Positions 53,186 through 62,340 are shown, counted from the stretch's first letter. The stretch is 64,000 nucleotides of DNA from CAWHOW01 sp963831005 (GCA_963831005.1 CAWHOW010000039.1:44211-108210); one strand, 5' to 3'. The notes: generated by a model from the sequence alone, not told the origin. Translations and numbers: made by a program.

Positions 53186-53689
53186 CTAATTGTATTGGTC
53201 AAGCAACTTATCAATCATTTCAACAGTCAATTTATTATAATGATCATTGTTTATCATCATTGCAGGTGCATGATCGCAATCACCAAGACAAGAATTAGGC
53301 AGAAGGGTGAAACGTCCGTCAGATGTGGTTTCACCAAAGGAGATACCAAGTCTTTTTGATATAAAATTATAAATTGACTCATATCCCATTATCATACAGC
53401 TTACGCTGTCACAAATCAGGATTACATTTCTGCCGACAGGCTTCCTGTAAATACGGGTATAAAATGTGGCAACACTATCAACCTCTTCATTGGACATCTC
53501 CAGGAATTTTGCAATATCCTTAACCGATTCATCAGATATCCAACCGCGATAATGCTGAACAATCTTTAATGCATCAATACATGCAACTGACGGATATGGA
53601 TATTGTTTGATCTCCGCCTGTATTTCTTTTATCTCTTCTTCTGTCAACATTGCTGTACTACAATTTATTCTTATTTTATTATCTGTCAA
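53186..53689 (-). CDS. nuoE: NADH-quinone oxidoreductase subunit E
   Basis: 167 residues, thioredoxin-fold 2Fe-2S subunit. The cysteines lie in ILICDSVSCMIMGYES and NSCLGDCDHAPAMMIN. It works with NuoF at the NADH end of complex I. The start overlaps the end of nuoCD by 11 bases, implying translational coupling. Confidence 0.96.
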   Translation of the reverse strand: MTDNKIRINCSTAMLTEEEIKEIQAEIKQYPYPSVACIDALKIVQHYRGWISDESVKDIAKFLEMSNEEVDSVATFYTRIYRKPVGRNVILICDSVSCMIMGYESIYNFISKRLGISFGETTSDGRFTLLPNSCLGDCDHAPAMMINNDHYNKLTVEMIDKLLDQYN

Positions 53690-55433
53690 GGTCAGCTAAC
53701 ACAAAATCAGTAGCGCCAAGTATAGCCAATAAATCGGGTATAGTATATCCTTTGCTTATAAACGGTATCATCTGTAAATGCGGAAATGAAGGAGTCCGTA
53801 TCCGTGAACGATAAGACGAAGTACTACCGTCGCTCACCAGGTAATATGCATTGCTGCCTTTAGCTGCTTCAACAGGTACCATTGCTTCACCTGCAGGAAT
53901 TACAGGTCCCCATGATACATTAACAAAATGATTGATGAGTGTTTCTATATCAACCATAGTTTTATCTTTTCTAGGAGGCACAGCAAGAGGGTTATCCGAT
54001 TTGTATTGCCCTACAGGCATATTATTTATACACTGCTGTATAATTCTCAGGCTCTGGCGCATCTCTTCCATGCGAACTTTTGCCCTGTCGTAGCAATCAC
54101 CATTTTTGCCCAGTGGTATATCAAATTCAAAGTTTTCAATACCCGAATATGGTCGTTTCTTACGATAATCCCAATCATAACCTGTAGCCCTGAGACCAGC
54201 ACCTGTAATGCCCCATTCAATAGCTTCCTGTGTTGTATATACTCCTATTCCAACAGTTCTGCCTTTAAATATTCCGTTTTTAATTACTATGTTTTCAAAT
54301 TCTTTAAGACGTTTTGGAAAGTAATTAACAAAATCTTGTACCATTTTAGCCCAACCATCCGGCAGGTCGTGAGCTACGCCGCCTATCCTGAACCATGATG
54401 GATGCATACGTCCACCGGTAATGGCAGATACTATATCAAATATCCTTTCTCTGTCATTAAACGAATAAAAGACAGGTGACATCTGTCCCATATCCTGTGC
54501 AAATGTTCCAAACCACACCAAATGACTGGCTATACGGAATAGCTCACTCATCATTACACGTATCACATTCGCCCTGTCAGGGACTTCAATATCAGCCAGT
54601 TTTTCGACAGAGAGCAGGTAAGCAAGATTGTTCATCACCCCGCCGAGATAGTCAATACGGTCAGTATATGGTATGAATGTATGCCACGATTGTCTTTCTC
54701 CCATTTTCTCAGCACCGCGATGATGAAATCCAATATCAGGCACAATGTTTACTATATCTTCGCCATGCAATTGAACTATGAGACGTAAAAGACCATGTGT
54801 ACCGGGATGTTGGGGTCCTATGTTCAGAAACATGAAATCGCTGTCTTCGCTTTTTCTTTTCAATCCGTATTCTTCAGGATTGAATTTAAGATCGGCATCT
54901 TCTTCATCCCTCATTATTTCAGTAAGTACAAAAGGATCGAGTTCTGTTGCTCTTGCATGATGCTCCTTTCTTAAAGGATGTCCCTGCCATGTCTTTGGCA
55001 TTAGTATCCTTGTAAGTTTAGGATGACCACTAAAGTTGATACCGAACATATCATACACTTCACGCTCATACCAATTGGCCGATTCCCATATAGTCGTTAT
55101 GCTGGAAACGTTTAAATCAATACTTTTTAATGGAACTTTAATGCGAATATCTTCGTTCCTTTCGAATGATGTGAGGTGGTAAACAACTGTAAAATCGCTT
55201 TCGGGTTGACCTTCACGCTTGGTTCTCGTTCGTTCGTCAATAGCTGTCAGGTCGTATAGCATTTTATAAGGTAGCCGGATTTTGTTTTTAAGGAATTTCA
55301 ATATTGGAAGCAAGTCGTTTTTGTCTATCCATATAGTAGGCGTTCCATCTTTGGTTGACTGTTCATACAATATAGCCTGGTTACCAAATTCGGAAACCAG
55401 TTCAAATGCTACATTATGTTTGTCTATACTCAC
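53679..55433 (-). CDS. nuoCD: fused NADH-quinone oxidoreductase subunits C and D
   Basis: 584 residues from a GTG start. Residues 1-160 are NuoC-like (NWYEREVYDMFGINFSGHP, PLRKEHHA). From about 200 the 49-kDa-type NuoD part follows (NIGPQHPGTHGLLRLIVQL, IGFHHRGAEKMGERQSW, TGAGLRATGYDWDYRKKRPY, IPFISKGYTIPDLLAILGA). The C-D fusion is common in several bacterial groups including this phylum. The D part forms one wall of the quinone pocket. Confidence 0.96.
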   Translation of the reverse strand: MSIDKHNVAFELVSEFGNQAILYEQSTKDGTPTIWIDKNDLLPILKFLKNKIRLPYKMLYDLTAIDERTRTKREGQPESDFTVVYHLTSFERNEDIRIKVPLKSIDLNVSSITTIWESANWYEREVYDMFGINFSGHPKLTRILMPKTWQGHPLRKEHHARATELDPFVLTEIMRDEEDADLKFNPEEYGLKRKSEDSDFMFLNIGPQHPGTHGLLRLIVQLHGEDIVNIVPDIGFHHRGAEKMGERQSWHTFIPYTDRIDYLGGVMNNLAYLLSVEKLADIEVPDRANVIRVMMSELFRIASHLVWFGTFAQDMGQMSPVFYSFNDRERIFDIVSAITGGRMHPSWFRIGGVAHDLPDGWAKMVQDFVNYFPKRLKEFENIVIKNGIFKGRTVGIGVYTTQEAIEWGITGAGLRATGYDWDYRKKRPYSGIENFEFDIPLGKNGDCYDRAKVRMEEMRQSLRIIQQCINNMPVGQYKSDNPLAVPPRKDKTMVDIETLINHFVNVSWGPVIPAGEAMVPVEAAKGSNAYYLVSDGSTSSYRSRIRTPSFPHLQMIPFISKGYTIPDLLAILGATDFVLADLDR

Positions 55434-55481
55434 GAAATATTATTATTCAAAATTTATACAAAAATATTATCATTATTATTG

Positions 55482-55534
55482 GGGCTAAAGCCCTTTATTA
55501 TTATTTTATTACACCCACGACCTAAAGGTCGTGG
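55482..55534. repeat. two short REP-like hairpins between nuoB and nuoCD
   Basis: GGGCTAAAGCCC (55482-55493) and CCACGACCTAAAGGTCGTGG (55515-55534) are near-perfect palindromes with AA loops. They sit inside the nuo operon in a 142-base spacer and resemble the palindromes near the transposase in style. Confidence 0.85.
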
Positions 55535-55575
55535 CAATTTATTCTTTATAAATTTATTCTCGTTTCAATTCAAAA

Positions 55576-56199
55576 TTAAACTTCATTCATTGGTCGGATA
55601 TTCCCCATTTTACTTCTTTCTTCGTGCTTTTTATCCCTCATGCTTATTTTCTCAATTTTGTTAACGCCCTGCGGGCCGATTACCCAACTGAAAGGTCTTT
55701 CTTCTTTCCCAATAGTTTCACGCAATAAAAGTAAGCCTTCAAGAAAAGCATCTGGTCGCGGAGGACAACCAGAAACGTAGACATCAACGGGCAATATCTT
55801 GTCAACGCCTTGCACCACGCTATATATATCATACATTCCGCCTGAGTTAGCACACGAGCCCATTGAGATGACCCATTTAGGCGCCATCATCTGTTCATAT
55901 AATCTTTTGATAATTGGCGCCATCTTGACGAACACTGTGCCTGCTATCACCATCATATCGGCTTCCCTGGGGGTTCCCCGTATAACTTCTCCTCCAAAAC
56001 GTGCAATATCATATCGGCTTGTAAGCGAAGTGGCCATCTCGACAAAGCAGCATGACAAGCCGAAACCAAAGGGCCAGATGGAATTCTTTCTTCCCCACGA
56101 TACCATTTCATCAAGCTTGCCAAACAAAACAGATCTGTGAATGAATTCATCATTCAGGTCCTTTTCAAAACTGTTGTTTTTACTACTGCTTATTATCAT
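55576..56199 (-). CDS. nuoB: NADH-quinone oxidoreductase subunit B
   Basis: 207 residues carrying the N2 cluster cysteines: FGLSCCFVEMA, then SMGSCANSGGMYD and VSGCPPRPDAFLEGL. It hands electrons to quinone together with NuoD. The start overlaps the nuoA stop by 4 bases. Its C-terminal tail (KIEKISMRDKKHEERSKM) is longer than usual but typical of the phylum. Confidence 0.97.
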   Translation of the reverse strand: MIISSSKNNSFEKDLNDEFIHRSVLFGKLDEMVSWGRKNSIWPFGFGLSCCFVEMATSLTSRYDIARFGGEVIRGTPREADMMVIAGTVFVKMAPIIKRLYEQMMAPKWVISMGSCANSGGMYDIYSVVQGVDKILPVDVYVSGCPPRPDAFLEGLLLLRETIGKEERPFSWVIGPQGVNKIEKISMRDKKHEERSKMGNIRPMNEV

Positions 56200-56612
56200 G
56201 TATGGGTTGATTTGATCTTTGATTTATATTTAAGTATCTTCTTCCCGTCAGGGCCGAAATCAAGTGCGCCTATGCTCAGCTCATAAATTAAAAGTATCAC
56301 TAAAACGACAATAAAGATTAGTATTCCAATATAACCGGGCAATCCCAATTCGCGGAATGATACAGCCCACAACATAATAAATGCAGCATCCAGGTCGAAA
56401 ATAACGAAGAACATGGCTATAATATAGAAGTTTGAAGAGAATCGTAGTCTTGCATCACCTGTTGGAGGAATACCCGATTCATAAGGTTCATCGGTGGTCC
56501 TTTCTTTGTGCCTCTCTCCAAGAAAGTAAGAAAGGACAATCATTAAACCAACCAGGGAAATTGCAATAGCTGCAAAGAAGATAAAAGGTATAAGAGTAAT
56601 ATTCTGCTCCAA
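56196..56612 (-). CDS. nuoA: NADH-quinone oxidoreductase subunit A
   Basis: 138 residues and three membrane helices. Landmarks are ERHKERTTDEPYESGIPPTG, RLRFSSNFYIIAMFFVIFDLDAAF in two parts, and IYELSIGALDFGPDGKKIL. It borders the quinone chamber. It begins 9 bases after the stop of a lone receiver-domain gene, so that gene probably heads the operon. Confidence 0.96.
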   Translation of the reverse strand: MEQNITLIPFIFFAAIAISLVGLMIVLSYFLGERHKERTTDEPYESGIPPTGDARLRFSSNFYIIAMFFVIFDLDAAFIMLWAVSFRELGLPGYIGILIFIVVLVILLIYELSIGALDFGPDGKKILKYKSKIKSTHT

Positions 56613-56621
56613 GAGTATGAT

Positions 56622-56993
56622 TTATGTTATATTGGATTTAAAATATTTTTTTAATGATTCCATTCTTGAAATTAGTTCTTTTATACTAAATGGTTTAATC
56701 AAATAATCATCGGCACCACAATTAAACCCAGTTACTCTGTCTTCAATCATATTTAACGATGAAATCATTAAGACTGGCACTTTTACATCATTCCTAATCT
56801 TTTTACATAATTCAAACCCATCAATTCCGGGCATCATAACATCCATAATTATCAGATCATATTTATTTTCCAGGGCAAGCCTCTTCCCTGTGTAACCATC
56901 ATCGGCCACCTCGACCGAATAATTTTTTTCTTCTAATCCAACCTTAATGATCGTGGTCAGTTTTACATCATCGTCAATTAATAAAATTTTCAT
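56622..56993 (-). CDS. stand-alone response-regulator receiver domain
   Basis: 123 residues that end just after the receiver fold: MKILLIDDDVKLTTIIKVGL (acidic pair Asp7-Asp9), phospho-acceptor Asp in LIIMDVMMPGIDGFELC, Ser in LMISSLNM and Lys in DDYLIKPFSIKEL. OmpR-type regulators normally carry about 100 more residues of winged helix, absent here, so this is either a CheY/Spo0F-like protein or a truncated OmpR regulator. It lies 9 bases upstream of nuoA on the same strand, apparently as the operon leader. Confidence 0.9.
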   Translation of the reverse strand: MKILLIDDDVKLTTIIKVGLEEKNYSVEVADDGYTGKRLALENKYDLIIMDVMMPGIDGFELCKKIRNDVKVPVLMISSLNMIEDRVTGFNCGADDYLIKPFSIKELISRMESLKKYFKSNIT

Positions 56994-57134
56994 ACATCTT
57001 CTTTATTTTGGTTAGTAAATCAATTATTCTATTTTCCATCCTGAGATTTGATATTATATTTTATAATCTACCAATAGAAGATTTACAAAAATAATATTTT
57101 TAAAGACCATTTTATATAGTATAAATTTTACTTT

Positions 57135-57142
57135 CAAAAATA
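57135..57142 (-). promoter_or_regulatory. candidate -7 element for the receiver/nuo operon (TATTTTTG)
   Basis: Read on the minus strand TATTTTTG fits TAnnTTTG. It lies 22 bases from the first ATTAA of the 11-bp operator, the same distance as at katG. A second possible element, also TATTTTTG, is at 57086-57093. Confidence 0.45.
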
Positions 57143-57163
57143 GATCTTTGAAAAACACCTGGG

Positions 57164-57201
57164 ATTAAAATAAGATTAATAATGAATTAAAAATAGATAA
57201 A
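57164..57201 (-). promoter_or_regulatory. candidate operator, 11-bp direct repeats (site C, receiver/nuo)
   Basis: ATTAA lies at 57164, 57175 and 57186, and a degenerate ATAAA at 57197, all 11 bases apart. Sequence and orientation match sites A and B. It could also act on the lipoprotein gene that starts at 57349 on the other strand. Confidence 0.55.
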
Positions 57202-57348
57202 TAAGATGTTTAATTTAGTCATTTCATAATATGTCCGTATTTCGTAAATTAGAAATATAAATATTGCTACCTGAGGTTTCTAACTGGAAATATTAAAAAA
57301 TTTGGCATGATTAATGTATAGTAAATTAGTTTAAAAAGTGATATCATA

Positions 57349-57981
57349 ATGAAAAATCTTTTGATTCTTTTGGGCATTACACTGCTTGCTTCATGCTCAG
57401 TTATGGAAAAAGCAGGAATAGAGAAACGAAGGTACAGTGCAGGGTATTATATTCCGCCGCTTTTTGCGAAAAACAAACCCGTTCGGAAGAATTCAGAAAT
57501 TGGTGAACATGCTAAATCTGCCTGTGATGGCAAAATGGAAACTATCACACCTCTTCTCAGTCAGTCAAGTGTAAGTAATGATCTGGCTTCGCTGGATAAA
57601 CCTGAGCAGCAAGCTTCTTTTACTGCAGTTTCAACTTCTTCAATGAGTACATCAAAAGAAAATTTCAAAGTTGCTTCTTTTTTAAATAACTTCTCGCCCA
57701 AAGTACTCCAAGATTATGCAGCAAAAAGATCGACCCTTGCGTTTACAGACAGGAAAAGTTTGCTTTACAGGGGCTGCGGACACGGATGCGGCGCTTTGCT
57801 TGCAGCATCTCTATTAATTCTTTTAATTCTTTTCTTACTGGCAATCTCACCCTATTCAATTACCCCAGGCATTATTTTCATAGCCTGCGGAGTTATTTTA
57901 CTCTTTATGCTGATAGCTTTTTTGGTAAGAGAAAGTGTAAGGGCTGCACACAGGGAAGAACGACATAACCATTGGCATTGA
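57349..57981 (+). CDS. lipoprotein with C-terminal membrane segments, unknown function
   Basis: 210 residues. Lipobox LLASC (Cys16) follows a hydrophobic signal, then KRRYSAGYYIPP, a motif often seen just after the lipid anchor in Bacteroidota proteins of this type. A Ser/Thr-rich middle (about 60-130) leads to two hydrophobic segments (about 143-165 and 168-190) and a His/Arg-rich tail. No enzymatic motif is seen. It shares its upstream region with the receiver gene, including operator site C. Confidence 0.72.
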   Translation: MKNLLILLGITLLASCSVMEKAGIEKRRYSAGYYIPPLFAKNKPVRKNSEIGEHAKSACDGKMETITPLLSQSSVSNDLASLDKPEQQASFTAVSTSSMSTSKENFKVASFLNNFSPKVLQDYAAKRSTLAFTDRKSLLYRGCGHGCGALLAASLLILLILFLLAISPYSITPGIIFIACGVILLFMLIAFLVRESVRAAHREERHNHWH

Positions 57982-57989
57982 GGCTTGAA

Positions 57990-58571
57990 TTAAAGTGTAG
58001 CTTTTAAAACACATTTCTGAAAGTACCAATTAAATGCTTTTCCAACGGAATAGCCTACAAGGATTCCAAGCAACGCTCCGCAGAAAACATCAAAGGGATA
58101 ATGAACACCCAGATAAATGCGTGAGTAAGAAATAACAGCCGCCCAGATGATCATTCCGCGAGTCAGGTATTTTATTTTCTTTCCCAATATTTGTATAACG
58201 AAAAAACAAATTGCAAATGAATTCGCTGCATGCGAAGAAACAAAACCGAACGAACCACCACATTCGCCATTTACCAAGTGAACAAGATCTTTTATAACGG
58301 GATCATGGCAGGGACGCAGTCGATGAAAAACGTCTTTAAAGCAATGCACTGTTAGCTGGTCGCTCAAGGTAATAAGCAATGCAACAAATACAAGTATATC
58401 TAATGTGCGAAGCTTATAATGTTTGATAACAAGTGCAAGCAGGAACAGATAGAATGGTATCCAGGTGAGCTTATAGCTTATCCAGTACATCAGGAAATCA
58501 AAGAAAGAGTTGTGCATCCCATTAAGGAACAGTAGCAATGATTTATCCCAGCTAATAAGTTGTTCTATCAA
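57990..58571 (-). CDS. PAP2-family membrane phosphatase
   Basis: 193 residues and about five or six membrane helices. The PAP2 motifs are in order: KDVFHRLRPCHDP (about 75-88), GFVSSHAANSFA (about 112-123) and SRIYLGVHYPFDVFCGALLG (about 150-170), which give the catalytic His pair and Arg. Such enzymes dephosphorylate undecaprenyl pyrophosphate, phosphatidic acid or lipid A. Substrate unknown. Convergent with the lipoprotein gene. Confidence 0.9.
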   Translation of the reverse strand: MIEQLISWDKSLLLFLNGMHNSFFDFLMYWISYKLTWIPFYLFLLALVIKHYKLRTLDILVFVALLITLSDQLTVHCFKDVFHRLRPCHDPVIKDLVHLVNGECGGSFGFVSSHAANSFAICFFVIQILGKKIKYLTRGMIIWAAVISYSRIYLGVHYPFDVFCGALLGILVGYSVGKAFNWYFQKCVLKATL

Positions 58572-58686
58572 AATGAAATGAATTTGAGCGTAAAATTAAT
58601 AAATTAAACTCAGTCCTTACAAACATCTCTCCGCATCATGAAATGTAAAAAGATCGAATTACATTGATTTATTTTACAAAAAGACT

Positions 58687-58992
58687 ATGTATATTTGTTC
58701 AGGTTTACTAAATCTGTTATCAGAGATGAAAGAACTTTTGGATATGCCTAATATTGGGAAAGTATTAGCAAAGAAATTAAAACAATGCGGTATTTCCAAT
58801 GCTTCTGAACTTATCAATGCAGGAAGCAAGAATGCTTTTCTTAGGTTAAAAGCAATAGATGATTCAGCCTGTTTAAGCATGCTGCAAGCGCTGGAAGGTG
58901 CAGTACAGAACATCCGCTGGCACGATCTGCCTGAAAAAAGCAAGAATGAATTGAAAGAGTTTTTTGAGTTATCAAAGAAGAATACACTATAA
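58687..58992 (+). CDS. TfoX C-terminal-domain protein
   Basis: 101 residues, or 88 if the second ATG at 58726 (MKELLDMPNIGKVLAKKL) is used; that one fits the family better. The helix-hairpin-helix-like MPNIGKVLAKKLKQCGISNA and ELINAGSKNAFLRLKAID belong to the TfoX_C domain; the N-terminal TfoX part is absent, which is normal for many members. In gammaproteobacteria TfoX affects competence, but here the role is unknown. Confidence 0.85.
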   Translation: MYICSGLLNLLSEMKELLDMPNIGKVLAKKLKQCGISNASELINAGSKNAFLRLKAIDDSACLSMLQALEGAVQNIRWHDLPEKSKNELKEFFELSKKNTL

Positions 58993-58995
58993 AAA

Positions 58996-59022
58996 AAAGA
59001 GCCGGATATACTCCAGCTCTTT
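58996..59022. terminator. bidirectional terminator between convergent genes
   Basis: AAAGAGC (58996-59002) pairs with GCTCTTT (59016-59022), and inside it GGA pairs with TCC. A-rich and T-rich flanks serve both the TfoX_C gene and the protease gene. Confidence 0.75.
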
Positions 59023-59038
59023 CATATATTTCAGTCTG

Positions 59039-62011
59039 TTATTCTTTTACAAACTTCTTAAAGGCAGTTACACCATCATCCGTTTTCACTTTTATTACAT
59101 ACAATCCGCCTGAAAAAGCAGAAACATCTATAATTGTTTTTTCTTCATTTATCATAATGTTTTTTACCAGTTGCCCCTGTGTATTAAATATTTCTGCTAT
59201 TCCCTGCTGAGGAATTTCTACAGTTAAAACATCAGAAACTGGGTTTGGATATACTTCAAGGCTAAGGATCTGATCGGAAGAAGGATTATCATTTTCTGTG
59301 CTTGATTCTGTGCTGGACTTCTTAATACTTACTGTTATAGAATTGGATGTTGCAGGTGATCCTGTTACACATGCGGCATCAGATGTCATCACACAGGAAA
59401 TGATATTTCCATTTGCAAGAGTATTTGATTTATAAGTAGAACTTGTTGCTCCTGAAATAGTTGTTCCGTTCTTTAACCATTTGTAAGTTGGTGAACTTCC
59501 TCCATTTGTGGGCGTAGCAGTAAATGTAATGGTTGTGCCTGACTTAACCGACCCAGAGGGACTGGCAGCAATTTTCACACTTGCTGTTACCTCAGAATTT
59601 ACAGTAACAGCAGTAGATGCTGAACCTGTACATCCATTAGTGGCTGTAACTGTAAGAGTATATGTACCAGACATAGCCGTTGTAGAGCTTGCTGAAACAG
59701 CAGGACTTTGCGTACCACTTGAATATGAACTGGGGCCACTCCAGACATACGAAGTCATACTTGCAGGTCCACCAGTAAGCGAAAGAGAGGAACCCGCACA
59801 AACAGGGCCATTATTACTAGCAGTAGCGACTGGAGCAGTCCCCGTATTTATCACTGCCTCACATGCTGTAAGAGGGCTGGCACAGCATATGGTTTTATAA
59901 TATACTGAACCAAACATCGAATAACCTGCAGTCAAAGTACCTCCGGTAAATGCAGCTGTTGGAGAACAAACTCTGGACCCTGTTGTAATGGTCATATCCG
60001 TATTAGGATATGTATTTGCCCCGCTTGAAAAAAGACCACCGTCAGAAGCAATATACAAATAAACTCCGTAAACTCCTCCAGGAGGAATAGTGAAGCTGGT
60101 AACTGGGATCACCTGTGCGGAAATTGTATTGCCTGAATATACTTGTGTCCATCCGGTAGAAGATGATTCATGTCCAACATAAGTAGAAGGTCTGTAATAA
60201 ACCTGAGTGGCATAACTTTTGGTTTCAGCATTATAATGATTGGATGAAATACCGGTTACAATGATAGAATTAACAGAACTGTTATTTGTTATGTTAAATA
60301 GTAAGGCATAATTACATCCGCTGGCTGAACAAGTTGCATTTGGAGTTGCAGTTGAAGCATTCAGACTTGTTTGGCTTCCTATATTCACGTCTTCCACATA
60401 ATATGTGGTAGTGGCTGTTAAACTAGGAGTAGTATATGATGGTGAAGATCCTAAGAAATTACTATTAGCATCATACCAATAATAGGTAGAATTTGTTCCA
60501 CCGCTTGCAACAAGTGTAACTGCACCAGTACCGCATCTGGAAACATTGGGAGCAGTTGGCGGCGCTGGTGAAAGATCAACGGTAACATAATTTGTAGTTG
60601 TTGAAGTATTACTTCCAAAGCTGTTAGTAGCTGTAAGAGAAACGGTGTATGTTCCGCTGGCAGTATATGTATAGGTTGGATTTTGCAGTGTGCTGGTTCC
60701 TCCGTCGCCAAATGTCCACGACCATGCTGTAGGAACATTGGTTGACAGATCAGAAAATTGTACTACACCGGTGCAGCTCGTAGTTGTATTTGCTGCAAAG
60801 TGAGCTACAGGTGCAACCGATTGAGGTATGGTAGTTCCCTTATAATTTATATATTCCGCACCCGTTCCAACAGCGCTGATACCATATTCAATCCTCATAT
60901 AACCGGATTCGCCCCAGTCAGTATTCCATGAATTTCTTAATATCCAATATCCGCCATTGGCAAGGGCAGCGTCAGTAACCCATCCAACAAGCACAACGGC
61001 ATGATCAGTGGTGGTTCCATCAGTTGTAGTAAAAATGCCTCCGGTATAATTCTGAAAATTAGTTCCTGCATCTATAGTAACCCATACAGGACCATAATTA
61101 TAAATTGCACTTTGAAGACTGGCAACAGAAGGTATGCCTGTAGAACCGGCAACAAGAGCGCAACTGGTTGGCTTTTCATGGTAAGGGTAAGTAGCACATG
61201 AACCCACACATGTAGCAGAAGAAGTTGAAGTAGCATATTGACAGGAATAATCTATATAAGGGCAATCACTTTCGTAAACAGCTCCTTTAGATGTCCAATA
61301 ACTTCCCGGGAAATAACCACCTTCACATCCATCATCACCTGAAGTAGGTGCGCAATTTATAAGGCATTGTTCCGAAAGATTCCTTGTATTTCCATCAACA
61401 ATTTTAATAACAGCTTCAAATGTTCCGGTTCCTGCAAATGACCAGCAGCTTCCACACTGACCCTGATCTTTTATAGGTGTACATTGCGACTGCCAACTAA
61501 AGGATGAAGGTAATGTAGTAGTTAATAAAGGTGTATTTGTATTATTATTATGTGTGGCTTCTGGTTTGGCAGGAGGAGCATAACTACCTGTATATTTCCC
61601 TGCTGACTGGATAGTAACAGTGTACTCATCGGCGGCTGGTTTGTTTTTTTCAAACGGGCGCCTGTATTCCAGTTTAAGATTGGTGGTTCCCTGCTTAACG
61701 CCAACATACCTTATTATTTGTTCGCCGGGTTCTCCGACCTTTCCTTCATTATAAGTATAAGGAACAAATTCCCAATCACCGGATTGTTCAATGGTTTTAA
61801 TGTTTTTGTTGATACCAGATGCGGGTTCGTACCATCCGTAACCGGAAGAAGGGTTACAGGGCAAACTGATCTCAAGTACCTGGTCGGTGGTGAGGGTTAC
61901 TGTCTGGCCTGCGTTACTTTTTGTAGCTTTAATGAAATTCTGACCATTTATTGCGCTATTGGCGAATAACATGGCCACTGTTGCTGTTAATAATAATAGT
62001 CTGTTTTTCAT
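59039..62011 (-). CDS. papain-like protease with chagasin-like N-terminal domain and T9SS sorting tail
   Basis: 990 residues. Signal peptide 1-23. A chagasin-type (I42) inhibitor-like domain at about 30-138 keeps its three contact loops: NPSSGYGW (53-60), GEPG (93-96) and RRPF (117-120). The C1A peptidase follows (about 170-385) with Gln183, Cys189 (GQCGSCWSFA), His337 (TDHAVVLVGW) and Asn360 (RNSWNTDWGESGY). Then a PKD domain (WTFGDGGTST), Ig-like repeats, and a type IX secretion sorting domain (LEVYPNPVSDVLTVEI to the C-terminus). It is secreted, probably to digest proteins. The inhibitor-like domain may act as a propeptide. Confidence 0.93.
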   Translation of the reverse strand: MKNRLLLLTATVAMLFANSAINGQNFIKATKSNAGQTVTLTTDQVLEISLPCNPSSGYGWYEPASGINKNIKTIEQSGDWEFVPYTYNEGKVGEPGEQIIRYVGVKQGTTNLKLEYRRPFEKNKPAADEYTVTIQSAGKYTGSYAPPAKPEATHNNNTNTPLLTTTLPSSFSWQSQCTPIKDQGQCGSCWSFAGTGTFEAVIKIVDGNTRNLSEQCLINCAPTSGDDGCEGGYFPGSYWTSKGAVYESDCPYIDYSCQYATSTSSATCVGSCATYPYHEKPTSCALVAGSTGIPSVASLQSAIYNYGPVWVTIDAGTNFQNYTGGIFTTTDGTTTDHAVVLVGWVTDAALANGGYWILRNSWNTDWGESGYMRIEYGISAVGTGAEYINYKGTTIPQSVAPVAHFAANTTTSCTGVVQFSDLSTNVPTAWSWTFGDGGTSTLQNPTYTYTASGTYTVSLTATNSFGSNTSTTTNYVTVDLSPAPPTAPNVSRCGTGAVTLVASGGTNSTYYWYDANSNFLGSSPSYTTPSLTATTTYYVEDVNIGSQTSLNASTATPNATCSASGCNYALLFNITNNSSVNSIIVTGISSNHYNAETKSYATQVYYRPSTYVGHESSSTGWTQVYSGNTISAQVIPVTSFTIPPGGVYGVYLYIASDGGLFSSGANTYPNTDMTITTGSRVCSPTAAFTGGTLTAGYSMFGSVYYKTICCASPLTACEAVINTGTAPVATASNNGPVCAGSSLSLTGGPASMTSYVWSGPSSYSSGTQSPAVSASSTTAMSGTYTLTVTATNGCTGSASTAVTVNSEVTASVKIAASPSGSVKSGTTITFTATPTNGGSSPTYKWLKNGTTISGATSSTYKSNTLANGNIISCVMTSDAACVTGSPATSNSITVSIKKSSTESSTENDNPSSDQILSLEVYPNPVSDVLTVEIPQQGIAEIFNTQGQLVKNIMINEEKTIIDVSAFSGGLYVIKVKTDDGVTAFKKFVKE

Positions 62012-62340
62012 AACTCGGGTTTTTAGGTTAGCTGTGATAAATTTACGTAGTTAATTATATAATGTCAAGTTAATTTTATATTAATAAATCATTTCAAAAC
62101 TACAAGCATTTGTTTCTGTACATTAAATGAAAAAAGCTATAAGCGAAAACTTATAATCCTTACACTAAAAATAAGCCAAAAAAGTATTAAATCATCAGAA
62201 TTGCCACCTAAACTATTTAGTAATATCACTTATTTCCCAAAGATACATTTAGTAATTATACTTATCCCGTCCTAAGGAAAATGCAATGAATTATTCCTTT
62301 GAATAGAAAGTAAAATAGCTATTAAATTACCTGCACAGCG

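Noticed and set aside
57302..57318. Sigma-54-like TTGGCAT...ATGTA before the lipoprotein gene
   Set aside because: The -12 part (ATGT instead of TTGC) fits poorly and no enhancer-binding regulator is seen in the window.
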